Positions 36,801 through 46,598 of a stretch of DNA of 64,000 nt are shown here, piece by piece; within the stretch, counting starts at the first letter, position 1; each line of letters starts with the position of its first letter. Source of the stretch: JASHVB01 sp963762885 (GTDB taxonomy: Bacteria; Pseudomonadota; Alphaproteobacteria; Acetobacterales; Acetobacteraceae); contig CAVXNH010000029.1 of NCBI GenBank assembly GCA_963762885.1, positions 29,512-93,511 on the forward strand, written 5' to 3'. Below the pieces are notes generated by a model that did no database searches, was not told where the DNA came from, and saw only the letters and a program-made list of their open reading frames with translations. The translations under genes and the position numbers were made by a program.

Positions 36801-37750
36801 GCTGGGCATGGGGTGTTACCAAGCGGCACGCCACCGCTGGGCATGGGGTGTTGCCGATCGGAGTAAAGCAACGGCGTGACCTGCACAGGCGAGTGGTTGA
36901 CCTGGCGGTGAATCATGTCCGATCGCCAGCGGCCGGACGCACCGCCGCCGCGACGGCCCGCGTGCGGCGGCTTTCCGCCATGACCTGCTTCGTCTCGGCG
37001 ATGAAGGCGTCCATCCGGCGAAACCAGGCCAGCAAGTCCCGGCCGTAGCCGCCATGCCTGGTGTGGATGCTGCGGAGGCGTTCGCGGCCGGCCTCGGTGC
37101 GAGCACCGGTGCTCTTGCCGCCGTGCAGCCGGCAGCGTCCGTTGGGCATGGCCGGCTGCCGGCAGCTTCCGGCGGCGCGGGTGCGGGCGCCGCAGCGGGG
37201 CGCCGCGAGGTAGTCGCCGCCCGCCGCCCCGTTCTTCAGGCACCCCCTTCCACCGCTGGGCATGGGGTGTTGCCGTGCAAGAGAATACTCCCTCTCGCCT
37301 TGAGCGCTTGGGCCGCGAAATGGACCAAGGCCGGGGGACGGGGCTGGCCGGGGGTTCGCATTGATCAACTCGCCCTCGGGCTGCTGCCGCTGGACATAGG
37401 GTATTGCCACCGTTTCCGGCAGCGGACCGGCCGGGGGCGATTTTGCGGCGGCGGGGCGATCGCGAGTCGCGCTCCGCTGGGCATGGGGTGTTGCCGCCAC
37501 GCGCGCCGCGCCGGCGCCGGCCAATCCCGCTTGCGCCACGGCGATGGCGGGAGGCTGCCGCAGGGAGTGCGGTATTGCCGCCGCTTCTCGCTGCGCGCCC
37601 GTCGGCCCGGCTTCCGCACCACCGCCGCCAACATCGGCAGGGCTCCGCTGGGCATGGGGTGTCGCCGCAAGCGGCGCTGTACGGGAGACGGTCGGTGGCG
37701 TCCGGGCGGCGGCAATGCCGGCCGCGCTCCGCTGGGCATGGGGTGTTGCC
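36801..37750. repeat. interspersed 20-bp repeat GCTGGGCATGGGGTGTTGCC, eight copies
   Basis: Copies start at 36801, 36836, 37255, 37389 (degenerate), 37476, about 37559 (degenerate), 37647 and 37731. The intact ones are nearly identical and are usually preceded by CC or TCC. From 37389 on, spacing is 84-88 bases. In the minus-strand frame of the enclosing ORF most copies encode ATPHAQR, but two read in other frames (QHPMPSG, GNTPCPAE). Conservation is therefore at DNA level, not only protein level. The spacing is too long and irregular for a CRISPR array. Confidence 0.8.
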
Positions 37751-38001
37751 TCGCCGCACTGCGCCGGGTCCGCCGTGGCGCCGGAGGCCAAGGACCAGCG
37801 GCGGCCGGGCGCCAGCACCGCCTCGGGGAACGCCGCCCGCGAGAAGACGCCCGTCGCGAGGCTGGCGAGCATTGCCGCCAGCAGGGACAGCGACGGCGAA
37901 AGTGCGGTGGCGCCGCGCAGGCAGACGGCGAGGCGTTGCCTCCGCTGAGCCGCGAGCAAGGCCGAAAACCGCGCGAGGTCAGGTGGCGGCTTATGCGTCA
38001 T
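36913..38001 (-). CDS. low-complexity ORF ending in an HGGKSTG-motif domain, invaded by 20-bp repeats
   Basis: An open frame of 362 codons in three parts. The N-terminal 55 residues look like a real protein (LARFSALLAAQRRQRLAVCL, SPSLSLLAAMLASLATGVF). The middle is Ala/Pro-rich and contains the ATPHAQR repeats. The last 80 residues hold APRCGARTRAAGSCRQPAMP, NGRCRLHGGKSTGART and RLRSIHTRHGGYGRD, a motif set found in many small phage-related or orphan alphaproteobacterial proteins of unknown function. The C-terminal domain could be a separate gene starting at ATG 37263, inside a repeat copy. Either reading is possible. Confidence 0.45.
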   Translation of the reverse strand: MTHKPPPDLARFSALLAAQRRQRLAVCLRGATALSPSLSLLAAMLASLATGVFSRAAFPEAVLAPGRRWSLASGATADPAQCGEATPHAQRSAAGIAAARTPPTVSRTAPLAATPHAQRSPADVGGGGAEAGPTGAQREAAAIPHSLRQPPAIAVAQAGLAGAGAARVAATPHAQRSATRDRPAAAKSPPAGPLPETVAIPYVQRQQPEGELINANPRPAPSPGLGPFRGPSAQGEREYSLARQHPMPSGGRGCLKNGAAGGDYLAAPRCGARTRAAGSCRQPAMPNGRCRLHGGKSTGARTEAGRERLRSIHTRHGGYGRDLLAWFRRMDAFIAETKQVMAESRRTRAVAAAVRPAAGDRT

Positions 38002-38222
38002 GGCGGGGCTCCGTCCTCTTCGCGATGGTTCCTGTTATGTTCTATCATTCCAGGACGCGAACGGCAAGGCAAGGTTGCGTGGCGCGGGTTGGCGACGGCA
38101 TCGCCACCACGTGCCATATCGTCGCTTCCCTTGTGCCGCCGACCACAGCCGCCACCGTACGCACACGTAGCGTACGCGCAGCAGGGATCGTAGCAGGAGG
38201 GTGCTGCGCGCACGCAATCGCG

Positions 38223-38929
38223 TCACATTGCCAGGCATCTTCGCGGGAACAGAAAGCCCAGCACGCGCCGGATACCCTCCTTGGTTTCCTCCGGCAGTGC
38301 CAGGTTCGGGTGCTTCCAATGTTCGTCGTCGAACCGCTTCTCCCGCCGCCGCATTTCCACGACCATGTTGCCGAGATTGCCGCGATACCAGTGGATTGCC
38401 AGGAACAGCTTGTCCCAGAACACGCCCTCGCACGGGCCGGGGAAGACGCCGAGGTCGCGACAGATATCGACGATGCTCTGGCCGATGGCGCGGCGGCGCA
38501 CCTCGGCCTCGAGTTGCGCCATGCTGGGCAGGGTGTCGAGCGAGAGCACCTCCTCCATGAGGCTCCGACGGAAAGGGGCCGGCGCGGGTTGTTGCGCCGG
38601 CGGCGCCTCGGCCGGTTGCGGTCCGGTGGCCTCTTCCGCGGCGGGTTCCGCTTGCGGGGCGGCGGGTTCCGCGGCGCGCCGGTCACGCATGCGCCGCGGC
38701 AGGATCGCCAGGTCCCGGCCGCGCGCGGCGCGCCGCAGCAGCATGCGCTCCAGCGCGGCGGCCCGCATGAGGCCGCGCTGGATGTGCGCCAGCATGACCG
38801 GCAGAGTGGCGGTGCCGAAGAACTGCGCGATGGTGGCGAAGCCGCGCCAGATGGCGCGATGCTCGATGGTCTCGGCAAGGTGTCGGCCGTATGCGGCAAG
38901 AATGGCGACAGCTTATGCGTGTCACGCAT
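38223..38929 (-). pseudogene. hypothetical protein family common in this group, frameshift near its start
   Basis: The main frame (from ATG 38795) gives 190 residues: LAHIQRGLMRAAALERMLLR, a Pro/Ala linker, then SMAQLEAEVRRRAIGQSIVD and IHWYRGNLGNMVVEMRRREK. Upstream the same frame stays protein-like (GRHLAETIEHRAIWRGFATI, AQFFGTATLPV) but lacks a start. The ATG at 38929 opens another frame (MRDTHKLSPFL) that should join it near 38895. One indel there would give a protein of about 235 residues. I do not know its function. Confidence 0.6.
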
Positions 38930-38943
38930 TATAATGACGTCAT
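38915..38943. promoter_or_regulatory. three overlapping palindromes at a start codon
   Basis: ATGCGTGTCACGCAT (38915-38929), CATTATAATG (38927-38936) and ATGACGTCAT (38934-38943) are each perfect inverted repeats and overlap one another. They include the ATG (38929) of the minus-strand gene and a TATAAT readable on both strands. A third ATGCGTGA follows at 38942. The layout suggests an operator over the start, between divergent genes. Confidence 0.45.
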
Positions 38944-39145
38944 GCGTGAGATTGGACGCCGGAGGCCCGGCCCAACAGCCGGTTTGGGTGGAATGCAGAC
39001 CTACGTCCGGCGTTCCTGATCAACTTCCGACGGGCGCCGTCTCGTTCGCCCGCCTGGGCCGGGTTGGAGAACCCGCGCACGGCGGCTAGCCTTCCGATTG
39101 GCTGGCATTCGAGGCGTAATGGCCCTCGCCAGCCGGGGGTGGGAC

Positions 39146-42100
39146 ATGGCTTCGACGCAAGACGACATGATCGCGGAACTGCAACGCGCCAAAGTGGAAC
39201 TGCGGCGGCAACTCAGCGAACGCGACGTTGCGTTGGCTCAGCGCGACAGCGACTACGACGAACGGATCGCGCATCAGGCGGCGACGGTCGACGTATTGAA
39301 GGCGATGTCGGCCTCACCTGGCGACGCCCTGCCCGCGTTGGAGACGATCGCCCACCGTGCCAGGGCATTGTGCGGTGCGCTTGGCGCCGTCGTGTACCGC
39401 GTCGACGGCCCAATGATGGATCAGGTCGTATACCACCGGCCCGATTTGCCCGCCGAACAGCTCCGCGAGTTGCGAGGCCGCTTTCCCCGGCCCGTTGCCG
39501 GGGCCACGATGGCGCCCGCCGTTACGGAACGGCGGATCCTCCACATCCGGGATATGGACGCCTGGCCGGGGGCATCCGAGGGAGCCCGGCGTTTCTCGAA
39601 ATCGGCCCTCTGGGTGCCGCTGTTGCGCGATGACACGGTGATCGGGCTCATCGGTATCGACAACCTTGAAATCGGCGGCTTCTCCGACACCCAGATCGAA
39701 CTGCTGAAGACCTTCGCCGAGCAAGCGGTGATCGCGATCACGTCAGCCGAAACGTATCTCGCATTGCAAACCCGCACGGCGGATTTGCAGGAGTCGCTGG
39801 AATACCAGACTGCGACGTCCGACGTGCTGAAGGTCATCAGCCGTTCGACGTTCGATCTGGACCCCGTGCTCGACGCCGTGGCGGAAACCGCCGCGCGTCT
39901 TTGCGACTCCGATCAGGCGATGATCAGCCGCCACGAGGGTGGGATGATGTGGCTCGGGGCGAACTTTGGCTTCCCCCCGGAGTATGAGGCCCAGGTCCGG
40001 TCGAACGGACGCATGCCGGTCTCGGATGACAACCCGTCGGTCAGCGCGCGTGCGCACCGTGAGGGCCGAGTGGTGCATATCGAGGACGTGGCCGCGGTTC
40101 CTGGCTATTCCCGGATCGCCATCGAACTGGGCAAGCAACGTACGTCGCTTGGCGTGCCTTTGCTGCGCGATGGACAGGTGATCGGATGCATCGTGCTGGC
40201 GCGTCAGCGGGTCGAGCCGTTCACCGAACGGCAGATCGAACTGGTCCGCACCTTCGCCGATCAGGCGGTGATCGCGATCGAGAACACGCGTCTGTTGAAC
40301 GAGCAGCGGGAAGCGCTGGAACGGCAGACCGCGACGGCCGAGGTGTTGCAGGTGATCAACGCCTCGCCCGGCGATCTGATGCCGGTGTTTCAGACGCTGC
40401 TTGATCGCGCTTTGCACCTTTGCGGCGCGGCGTTTGGCGAACTCGTCACGGACGACGGGGATGTCTTGACGACCGTCGCGGTGTCCGGCATGCCCGCCGC
40501 GTTTGCCCAGGTTCGCGTGGGTCTTCAGGCTCGGCAGGGGCCTGGTACCACCCCGTGGCGGCTCCGGCACGGCGAAAATCTCGTCCACATCGCCGACCTG
40601 GTGGACACCGACTTATACCGCGATGGCGATCCCGCGCGGCGCGCGCTGGTCGACGACGGCGGTGCGCGCGCGTTGCTCGCGGTACCGCTGCGCAAGGATG
40701 ACGCGCTGATTGGCGTGATCGTCATTTTCCGTCTGGAACCGGGGGCGTTCACTGACAAGCAAATCGCCCTGCTGGAAAATTTCGCCGCGCAGGCCGTGAT
40801 CGCGATGGAAACCGCGCGGTTGCTGACGGAGACGCGAGAGGCGTTGGAGCAACAGACCGCGACCGCCGAAGTCCTGGGTGTCATAAATGCCAACCCCGGC
40901 GATCTGACGCCTGTGTTCGATACGATCCTGGAAAAAGCTCACACGTTGTGCGGCGCCACCATCGGATCACTTTTCACCTTTGAGGGCGCGCAGCAGCGCG
41001 CGGTCGCCACGCGTGGGCTCCCGGAGGAATACGCGGCGCGGCTCCGTCGTGCATCCCCACTCAATGACACGGTTCGTCGATTGACCGATGGTGGGACGCG
41101 GCCCGGTCATGTCCCGGATCTCAGGACAATCCAGGGACCGGTGACGGAGTTCGGACGGTTTCTCATCGAACAAACAGATGTCCGATCTTCCCTCCTGGTC
41201 CCGCTTCGTAAAGAGGGGGCTTTCCTGGGCTACATCAGCGCTTACCGCAACGAAGTGCGACCGTTCACGGAGAAAGACATCGCCCTGCTGGAAAACTTCG
41301 CGGCCCAGGCGGTGATCGCGATGGAGAACGCGCGGTTGCTAAACGAGCTGCGCGCCCGCACTGACGAACTCGCGCGACGGCAGAACGAACTCCGTATCAC
41401 CTTTGAAAACATGGGCGACGGCGTGGCGATGTTCGACGATACGCAGCGCCTCGTCGCCTGGAACCGCAAGTTTCAGGATATCCTCGAAGTGCCCGATGAC
41501 ATCATCGCGCAGCGGGTGACCTTCCCCGAATACGTCCGGTATCTGGCCGATCGGGGCGAGTATGGCACGGGAGCCGATGCGGGCGAGCACGTGCGCCGGC
41601 TCATCGGGCAGGCCGGTCAGGCCCGGGCCTATGAGCGTACGCGTCCTGACGGCCGGGTGATCGAGGTGCGCAGTAATCCTGTTCCCGGCGGCGGTTTCGT
41701 ATTGATCTACGCCGACATCACCGAACGGAAACGCAACGAGGAAGCCGTGCGTGCGGCGCGCGACGCCGCCGAGGCCGCGCTGCGCGAACTGAAAGTCGCC
41801 CAGGCCAACCTGATCCAGGCGGAGAAGATGGCCTCGCTCGGCCAACTCACCGCCGGCATCGCGCACGAGATCAAGAACCCACTTAACTTCGTCAACAACT
41901 TCGCCGCGCTGTCGGTCGATTTGCTGGCCGAATTGAAAGAGGCTGCCGCGCCGGGTTTCGCCGCGCTGACCGACGATCAGCGCGCGGAGATCGAGGATGT
42001 TTCCGGCATGCTCACCAGCAACCTTCAGAAGATCACCGAGCATGGCAAGCGTGCCGACGGCATCGTGAAGGCCATGCTGGAACATTCGCGCGGCGCATCT

Positions 42101-42625
42101 GGCGAACGGCGTTTGGTGGACATCAACACGCTGGCGGACGAGGCGTTGAATTTGGCGTATCACGGCGCCCGCGCCCAGGATCAGAGTTTCAACATCACGC
42201 TGGAACGCGACTTCGGCGACGGGATCGCACCGATCGAGGTCAACCCGCAAGATATGACACGGGTGTTGCTGAACCTGTTCAGCAACGGCTTCTATGCCGC
42301 AAACAAGCCAGCGAGAGATGCCGCGGCCTTCGACTTCAACCCCACTCTGAAGATCACCACGCGCGAGGCCGGCGACGCGGTGGAAATCCGCGTGCGTGAC
42401 AACGGCACCGGCATCACGGCCGACATCAGGGACAAGCTGTTCCAACCATTCTTCACCACCAAACCGACCGGCGAGGGCACCGGCCTTGGGCTGTCGATCA
42501 CCTACGACATCGTCACCAAGGCGCATGGCGGCACGATCGCGGTCGAAAGCGAGGTGGGCGACCACACCGAGTTCACCGTCACACTTCCGCGCACGATGTT
42601 CGCACGCGACGGAGGCCGGGCATGA
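39146..42625 (+). CDS. multi-GAF/PAS sensor histidine kinase
   Basis: About 1159 residues, soluble. Order: N-terminal coiled coil (1-45); GAF 1 (about 60-195), GAF 2 (238-377), GAF 3 (410-552), GAF 4 (587-725); a PAS domain (about 750-860, ENMGDGVAMFDDTQRLVAWN); a coiled linker; HisKA with phospho-acceptor His near 907 (LTAGIAHEIKNPLNFVNNFA); ATPase with N box near 1045, DNGTGI and GEGTGLGLSI. The GAFs are linked by a repeated QTATAEVLxVIN phrase, pointing to internal duplication. An in-frame start 48 bases upstream is possible. It is coupled by ATGA to the response regulator, so the pair is a two-component system. The signal is unknown. Confidence 0.92.
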   Translation: MASTQDDMIAELQRAKVELRRQLSERDVALAQRDSDYDERIAHQAATVDVLKAMSASPGDALPALETIAHRARALCGALGAVVYRVDGPMMDQVVYHRPDLPAEQLRELRGRFPRPVAGATMAPAVTERRILHIRDMDAWPGASEGARRFSKSALWVPLLRDDTVIGLIGIDNLEIGGFSDTQIELLKTFAEQAVIAITSAETYLALQTRTADLQESLEYQTATSDVLKVISRSTFDLDPVLDAVAETAARLCDSDQAMISRHEGGMMWLGANFGFPPEYEAQVRSNGRMPVSDDNPSVSARAHREGRVVHIEDVAAVPGYSRIAIELGKQRTSLGVPLLRDGQVIGCIVLARQRVEPFTERQIELVRTFADQAVIAIENTRLLNEQREALERQTATAEVLQVINASPGDLMPVFQTLLDRALHLCGAAFGELVTDDGDVLTTVAVSGMPAAFAQVRVGLQARQGPGTTPWRLRHGENLVHIADLVDTDLYRDGDPARRALVDDGGARALLAVPLRKDDALIGVIVIFRLEPGAFTDKQIALLENFAAQAVIAMETARLLTETREALEQQTATAEVLGVINANPGDLTPVFDTILEKAHTLCGATIGSLFTFEGAQQRAVATRGLPEEYAARLRRASPLNDTVRRLTDGGTRPGHVPDLRTIQGPVTEFGRFLIEQTDVRSSLLVPLRKEGAFLGYISAYRNEVRPFTEKDIALLENFAAQAVIAMENARLLNELRARTDELARRQNELRITFENMGDGVAMFDDTQRLVAWNRKFQDILEVPDDIIAQRVTFPEYVRYLADRGEYGTGADAGEHVRRLIGQAGQARAYERTRPDGRVIEVRSNPVPGGGFVLIYADITERKRNEEAVRAARDAAEAALRELKVAQANLIQAEKMASLGQLTAGIAHEIKNPLNFVNNFAALSVDLLAELKEAAAPGFAALTDDQRAEIEDVSGMLTSNLQKITEHGKRADGIVKAMLEHSRGASGERRLVDINTLADEALNLAYHGARAQDQSFNITLERDFGDGIAPIEVNPQDMTRVLLNLFSNGFYAANKPARDAAAFDFNPTLKITTREAGDAVEIRVRDNGTGITADIRDKLFQPFFTTKPTGEGTGLGLSITYDIVTKAHGGTIAVESEVGDHTEFTVTLPRTMFARDGGRA

Positions 42626-43020
42626 CAGTCCGGGTTTTGATCGTCGACGACGAGCAGGACGTGGAGACGCTGTTCCGCCAGCAGTTCCGCCGCGAGGTGC
42701 GACAGGGGTTGTACGTCCTCGATTTCGCACTGTCGGGAAAGGCGGCGCTTGAAACGCTCGAAGGGCATGTCGGAGAGCAAATCATCCTGCTGGTGTCGGA
42801 CATCAACATGCCCGGTATGACCGGACTGGAACTGTTGCCCCAGGTAAAACAGCGGCGGCCGGATCTGCCGGTCTTCATGATCTCCGCCTATGGCGACAAA
42901 GACACCGTGGCGATGGCACTACTCCGGGGCGCGATCCAGTTCATGACCAAGCCGGTGGATTTTCCCCAGTTGAAGAGGGACATTACGGCGGTGATTGCGC
43001 AGGCCCAGGGCACACCGTGA
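42622..43020 (+). CDS. single-domain response regulator
   Basis: A 132-residue CheY-like receiver with no output domain: VLIVDDEQDVE (acidic pair), phospho-acceptor Asp in LVSDINMPGMTGLE near residue 59, MISAYGD with the conserved Ser, and KPVDFPQLK with the conserved Lys. Its ATG overlaps the kinase stop (ATGA), so it is surely the kinase's partner. Output must pass through another protein. Confidence 0.94.
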   Translation: MTVRVLIVDDEQDVETLFRQQFRREVRQGLYVLDFALSGKAALETLEGHVGEQIILLVSDINMPGMTGLELLPQVKQRRPDLPVFMISAYGDKDTVAMALLRGAIQFMTKPVDFPQLKRDITAVIAQAQGTP

Positions 43021-43155
43021 CCTGACCGACCGTGCCAATCGGCCGTTCAGGTAGCGTCGGCTGTAGGTCCGCTTTGGGTCGATCCCCCGCGGTTCCCGCC
43101 CGAGAGGCCCAACTGCCGCATAAGGCCCCAATATGATAAGTCGCGGCGGTAAGCC

Positions 43156-43304
43156 CTACGTCGGTTCGCCCAACTCCTCCCCCGCCTCGGCCATCACCCG
43201 TCGCGCCCGGCTGTAATCCTCCTCCGCTATAAGCAGCCGCCGCGGGATCGCGCCGATGCTGCCCTCCACCGCACTCATGTGCTGGTCGAGCAGGAAGCAA
43301 ACGG
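43156..43304 (-). pseudogene. C-terminal remnant of a DUF2007 (putative signal transducing) protein
   Basis: The minus-strand frame ending TAG at 43156 reads RPVCFLLDQHMSAVEGSIGA then IPRRLLIAEEDYSRARRVMA and EAGEELGEPT. This is the second half of a DUF2007 protein, whose usual length is about 70-80 residues. The first half is missing: upstream the sequence turns into a fragment of another family. Confidence 0.6.
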
Positions 43305-43440
43305 GACGTCCGCCCGTGGCAGCTCAACGCACAGGCATTGTTCGTGAACCCCTTCAAGCAAGCCAGGCCCCCGTGTGCCGGTGTACCTCGACTTCCAATC
43401 CAATAACCCGTTCGGCCAATGCTTCCGCCAGAAGCATGCC
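43305..43440 (-). pseudogene. N-terminal remnant of a GxxExxY family protein
   Basis: Minus-strand frames contain LAEALAERVIGLEVEVHRHT and then, after a small frame change, VHEQCLCVELPRADVPFA. These match the start of GxxExxY proteins (ALAERVIGxxxEVHRHLGPG ... YExCLxxEL). The downstream end runs into the DUF2007 fragment, so the two remnants are fused at about 43305. Confidence 0.55.
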
Positions 43441-43846
43441 GCACCCCTCCGTGATCCCAGTGGTCTTCCGCACTTTCTCCGTGCGAATCAAAAAATGCAA
43501 CGCCATCGCACGGACCATGCGAGGAAGCGCACGAAACACCGCTCCTCGCCCCGTGGCTCCCCCCGATCCGATCGTGCCAACCGTTGCGCTTTTGATTCGT
43601 ATGGAGCAAACGGAGGACCACGGGAATCACGGGGGGAGAGGTTCGCACGGCCGGCGACTCGATATCGGCAAATAGCACCCTCTGCCGCCAACATCCCCAC
43701 CCCCGCGCCTGGCCGCAGGACCGTGGAACAACAGGACAGATTTATTACGCTTCCCGCGCCCCCATCCGACAATCTCCCCCCAACACCCGCACCACCCCCC
43801 GGAAACCGCTTGCCCCCCGCCCAACCTGCAAGGCAATTATGCCCCC
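43441..43846. other. 406-base gap, nothing recognised
   Basis: Contains CACGGGAATCACGGGG-type short repeats near 43600-43640, of the kind that often accompanies GxxExxY genes. No coding frame is convincing. Confidence 0.4.
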
Positions 43847-45344
43847 ATGAGCGCCACCATCACCACCATCGACCCACAGACGGCTCCGGCCGTTGCCCCC
43901 CCTGCCGCGCCACCCGCGCCGCCGCCTCCCACTCTGACCCCCGGCGGCGAGACGCTCGACGCGGCGCTGACCCGAGCCCAGGCCGCCGCCCAGGCCAAGC
44001 GCCTGAACGAGGCCGCTGGCATATGCAGCGACGTGCTCTCCGTCTCGCCCGAGTATCCCTCCGCCCTCGCCCTGCTCGGCATCGTCAGCGCCTTGCAGAA
44101 CGACCCGGAGAAGGGCATCGGCTTGCTCGACCGGGCCATCAAGATCAGGCCCGGCAATGCGAGCTGGTACGCCCACCTGGCGTCACTCTGCCGCGCCACC
44201 TACCGCATGGAGCAGGCGCTGGCGGCGGGGCAGGAGTCGGTGCGGCTGGACCCGACGAACGCCGACAACCTGGTCAACCTGTCGCTCATCTTCGTCGATG
44301 TGGACGACCGGGAGCGGGCGATCGCCTGCTTGCTGCGGGCTCTGGGCCAGAAGCACGAGCATGCGGACGGGCACCTGGCGCTGGCGCAGAACCTGCTGGC
44401 GATGGGGCAGTTCGCCCCCGGCTGGCTGGAATACGAGTGGCGCAACGAAACCGAGGCCGGCAAGAACACCATGCCGAAGATGACCTCGGCGCACTGGAAC
44501 GGCATGCCGATCCCGAAGGGCCGCATCCTGCTGGTCGGCGACCAGGGTTATGGCGATACCATCCAGTTCGCCCGCTACATCCCCAAGGTGGCCTCGATGT
44601 GCGACGAGGTCGTGCTGGGGTGCTCTGCCGAGATGGGCCCGATCCTGCAAAACATCCCCGGCGTGAAGCAGGTCCTGCCACCGCTGGAACGACGTTCCCG
44701 GGCATGCGGCGCATTGCCGGCTGTCCACTCTGCCCTACCTGTTCCAGACTAACCTGGAAACGATCCCGTCCGAGGTGCCCTACCTGAAGGCCGATCCGGC
44801 CCGTATCGCGGCATGGCGGGAGCGGTTCGCCGCCCAGCTTCCTCCGGGGCGGCGCATCGGTTTGGCGTGGACCGGGCGCCCGACGCATCCCAACGACCGT
44901 CGCCGCTCGCTGCCGTTGTCGCGGCTGCGGCCGATCGCCGAGGCGGCCCGTGGCGCGGTGTTCGTGTCGTTGCAGAAGCCGATGCCCGCCTCCGACATGC
45001 CGGTGATGGCGAATTTCCGCGGGATGATGGACCTGTCCGAGGACCTCAAGGATTTCGGCGAGACCGCGGCGGTGATCGAGAACCTCGACATGGTGGTCAC
45101 CGTGGACACGTCCATGGGGCATCTGGCCGGGGCACTGGGCAAGCCGGCCTGGATCATGCTGCCGAAGGCGGCGGACTGGCGCTGGATGCTCGATCGCAGC
45201 GACAGCCCCTGGTACCCGACGGTGCGTTTGTTCCGGCAGGGTTACCCCGGCGCCTGGGAGTATGTGCTGGCCGAGGTCGCCGCCGCCCTGACCAAGGAGC
45301 TCAAGGAGATGCGCGCGGCCCCCGAGGGCGTCGCAGCCAACTGA
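43847..45344 (+). pseudogene. TPR-containing glycosyltransferase (family 9-like), one frameshift
   Basis: The two frames give about 498 residues. Part 1 (43847-44752) has a Pro-rich leader (APAVAPPAAPPAPPPPTLTP), TPR repeats (AGICSDVLSVSPEYPSALAL, LLDRAIKIRPGNASWYAHLA, AGQESVRLDPTNADNLVNLS) and the start of the transferase domain (GRILLVGDQGYGDTIQFARY). Part 2 (to 45344) has GLAWTGRPTHPNDRRRSLPL and VTVDTSMGHLAGALGKPAWI, the conserved nucleotide-sugar half. One extra base near 44681 separates them: without it QVLP joins RWNDVPGHAAHCRL. Acceptor unknown. Confidence 0.8.
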
Positions 45345-46477
45345 AGCGCTGTTTCGGCGCGGACTCGCAAGCACAGGACGTTACCGGCGAGATCGCGGAA
45401 CTCCGCTTCTGTGGCCTGTTCGATCCGGCCTGGTACCTGCGGGTCAACCAGGATGTTGCGGAGGCGGGGTTCGAGCCGCTGGAGCATTACGTGCGGCATG
45501 GCTCGCAGGAGGGCCGGCTGCCGAACCCATATTTCGACCCTGCGTGGTACGTGGCAGGCAATCCCGATGTGGTCGAGGCCGGGATAAGCCCGCTGTTGCA
45601 CTTCGTGCGGCATGGCGACCTGGAAGGCCGGCGGCCGATCGCGTGCTTCGACCCGCATTGGTATCGGGCGGCACATGATCTGGCCCCGGACCGCCCGGCG
45701 CTGCGCCACTTCCTGCCGCGGCGCACCACAGGCCGGTTCGTGCCCTGCGCTGCGTTGTATGCGGTGCCTCACCTGGCGCGCTGGCGCGACTGCCCCGCGC
45801 GGAACGAGGACCCGTTTCGTGCGTTCGTCGACCACATGGCGGGCGGCGGGCAGGATCCGTTGAAGGACGCCGCGGCGGACGTGGCGTTGCTTGCGGACTC
45901 CGGGCTGGTGGACGCCGGCGCCTCTCCGGTCAGGGGGCGGAACGCAGAGGGCGCGGCGCTCGACCCGGTGCAGCGTTTCTGCCGGTTCGGCTGGCAGGCG
46001 ATGCGCAAGCCGAACCTCTATTTCGACACGGCGTGGTATCTGGCGACCAACCCCGGCGTCGTGCGGCTGGGGTTGAACCCGCTGGTGCATTACGTGTGCG
46101 AAGGCGAAGCGGCAAACCGGCGGCCGGCCCCGTATTTCGATCCGGCCTGGTATCGCGCGACCTACGGCATTCCGCCGGAGCAAAATGCACTGGCACACTA
46201 CCTGGCGCATCGGCACAGTCGCACATTCAGCCCGACGCCGCTGTTCGACGTGGCGTGGTACGTGGGACAGCGCGAAACGGCATTGGACCCGCAGGAGGAT
46301 CCGTTCACGCATTTCCTGCGGGTCGGGGCGCGGGAGGACGTCGATCCCTCGCCGGGGTTCGACGCAGCGGCGTATCGCCAGCGGCACATGCGACCAACGC
46401 GGCGCACGTCTCCCAAGCGTCGGTATTCGGAGAATGACAACCCGCTGATCCACCATTTGCGGGCTGAGTATCACTGA
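45341..46477 (+). CDS. FDPAWY-repeat protein
   Basis: About 378 residues built of imperfect repeats of about 45 residues of the type FDPAWYLRVNQDVAEAGFEP, LEHYVRHGSQEGRLPNPYFD. At least six repeats occur, with degenerate ones in the middle. The repeat is common in large cell-surface glycosyltransferases and beside them. No ATG or GTG exists at the right place. The first plausible codon is CTG 45341, overlapping the stop of the preceding gene (CTGA), so either an unusual coupled start is used or an indel has separated it from the upstream gene. Linked by position to the TPR-glycosyltransferase. Confidence 0.65.
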   Translation: MKRCFGADSQAQDVTGEIAELRFCGLFDPAWYLRVNQDVAEAGFEPLEHYVRHGSQEGRLPNPYFDPAWYVAGNPDVVEAGISPLLHFVRHGDLEGRRPIACFDPHWYRAAHDLAPDRPALRHFLPRRTTGRFVPCAALYAVPHLARWRDCPARNEDPFRAFVDHMAGGGQDPLKDAAADVALLADSGLVDAGASPVRGRNAEGAALDPVQRFCRFGWQAMRKPNLYFDTAWYLATNPGVVRLGLNPLVHYVCEGEAANRRPAPYFDPAWYRATYGIPPEQNALAHYLAHRHSRTFSPTPLFDVAWYVGQRETALDPQEDPFTHFLRVGAREDVDPSPGFDAAAYRQRHMRPTRRTSPKRRYSENDNPLIHHLRAEYH

Positions 46478-46598
46478 CGGGGGGAAAGAAACTCCCGCGT
46501 GCTAGCGGACAGGGCCCGCAGGACCGCCGCACACCGCCTTCCGCAACTCACCGCAAGCTTCGGAGTGCGCGGCGGCGCCGGCGGACTATGTTGGAGCG

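Noticed and set aside
36801..37750. CRISPR array
   Set aside because: Repeats of 20 bp at 35 to 419 bases, mostly 84-88, without uniform spacers and without cas genes.
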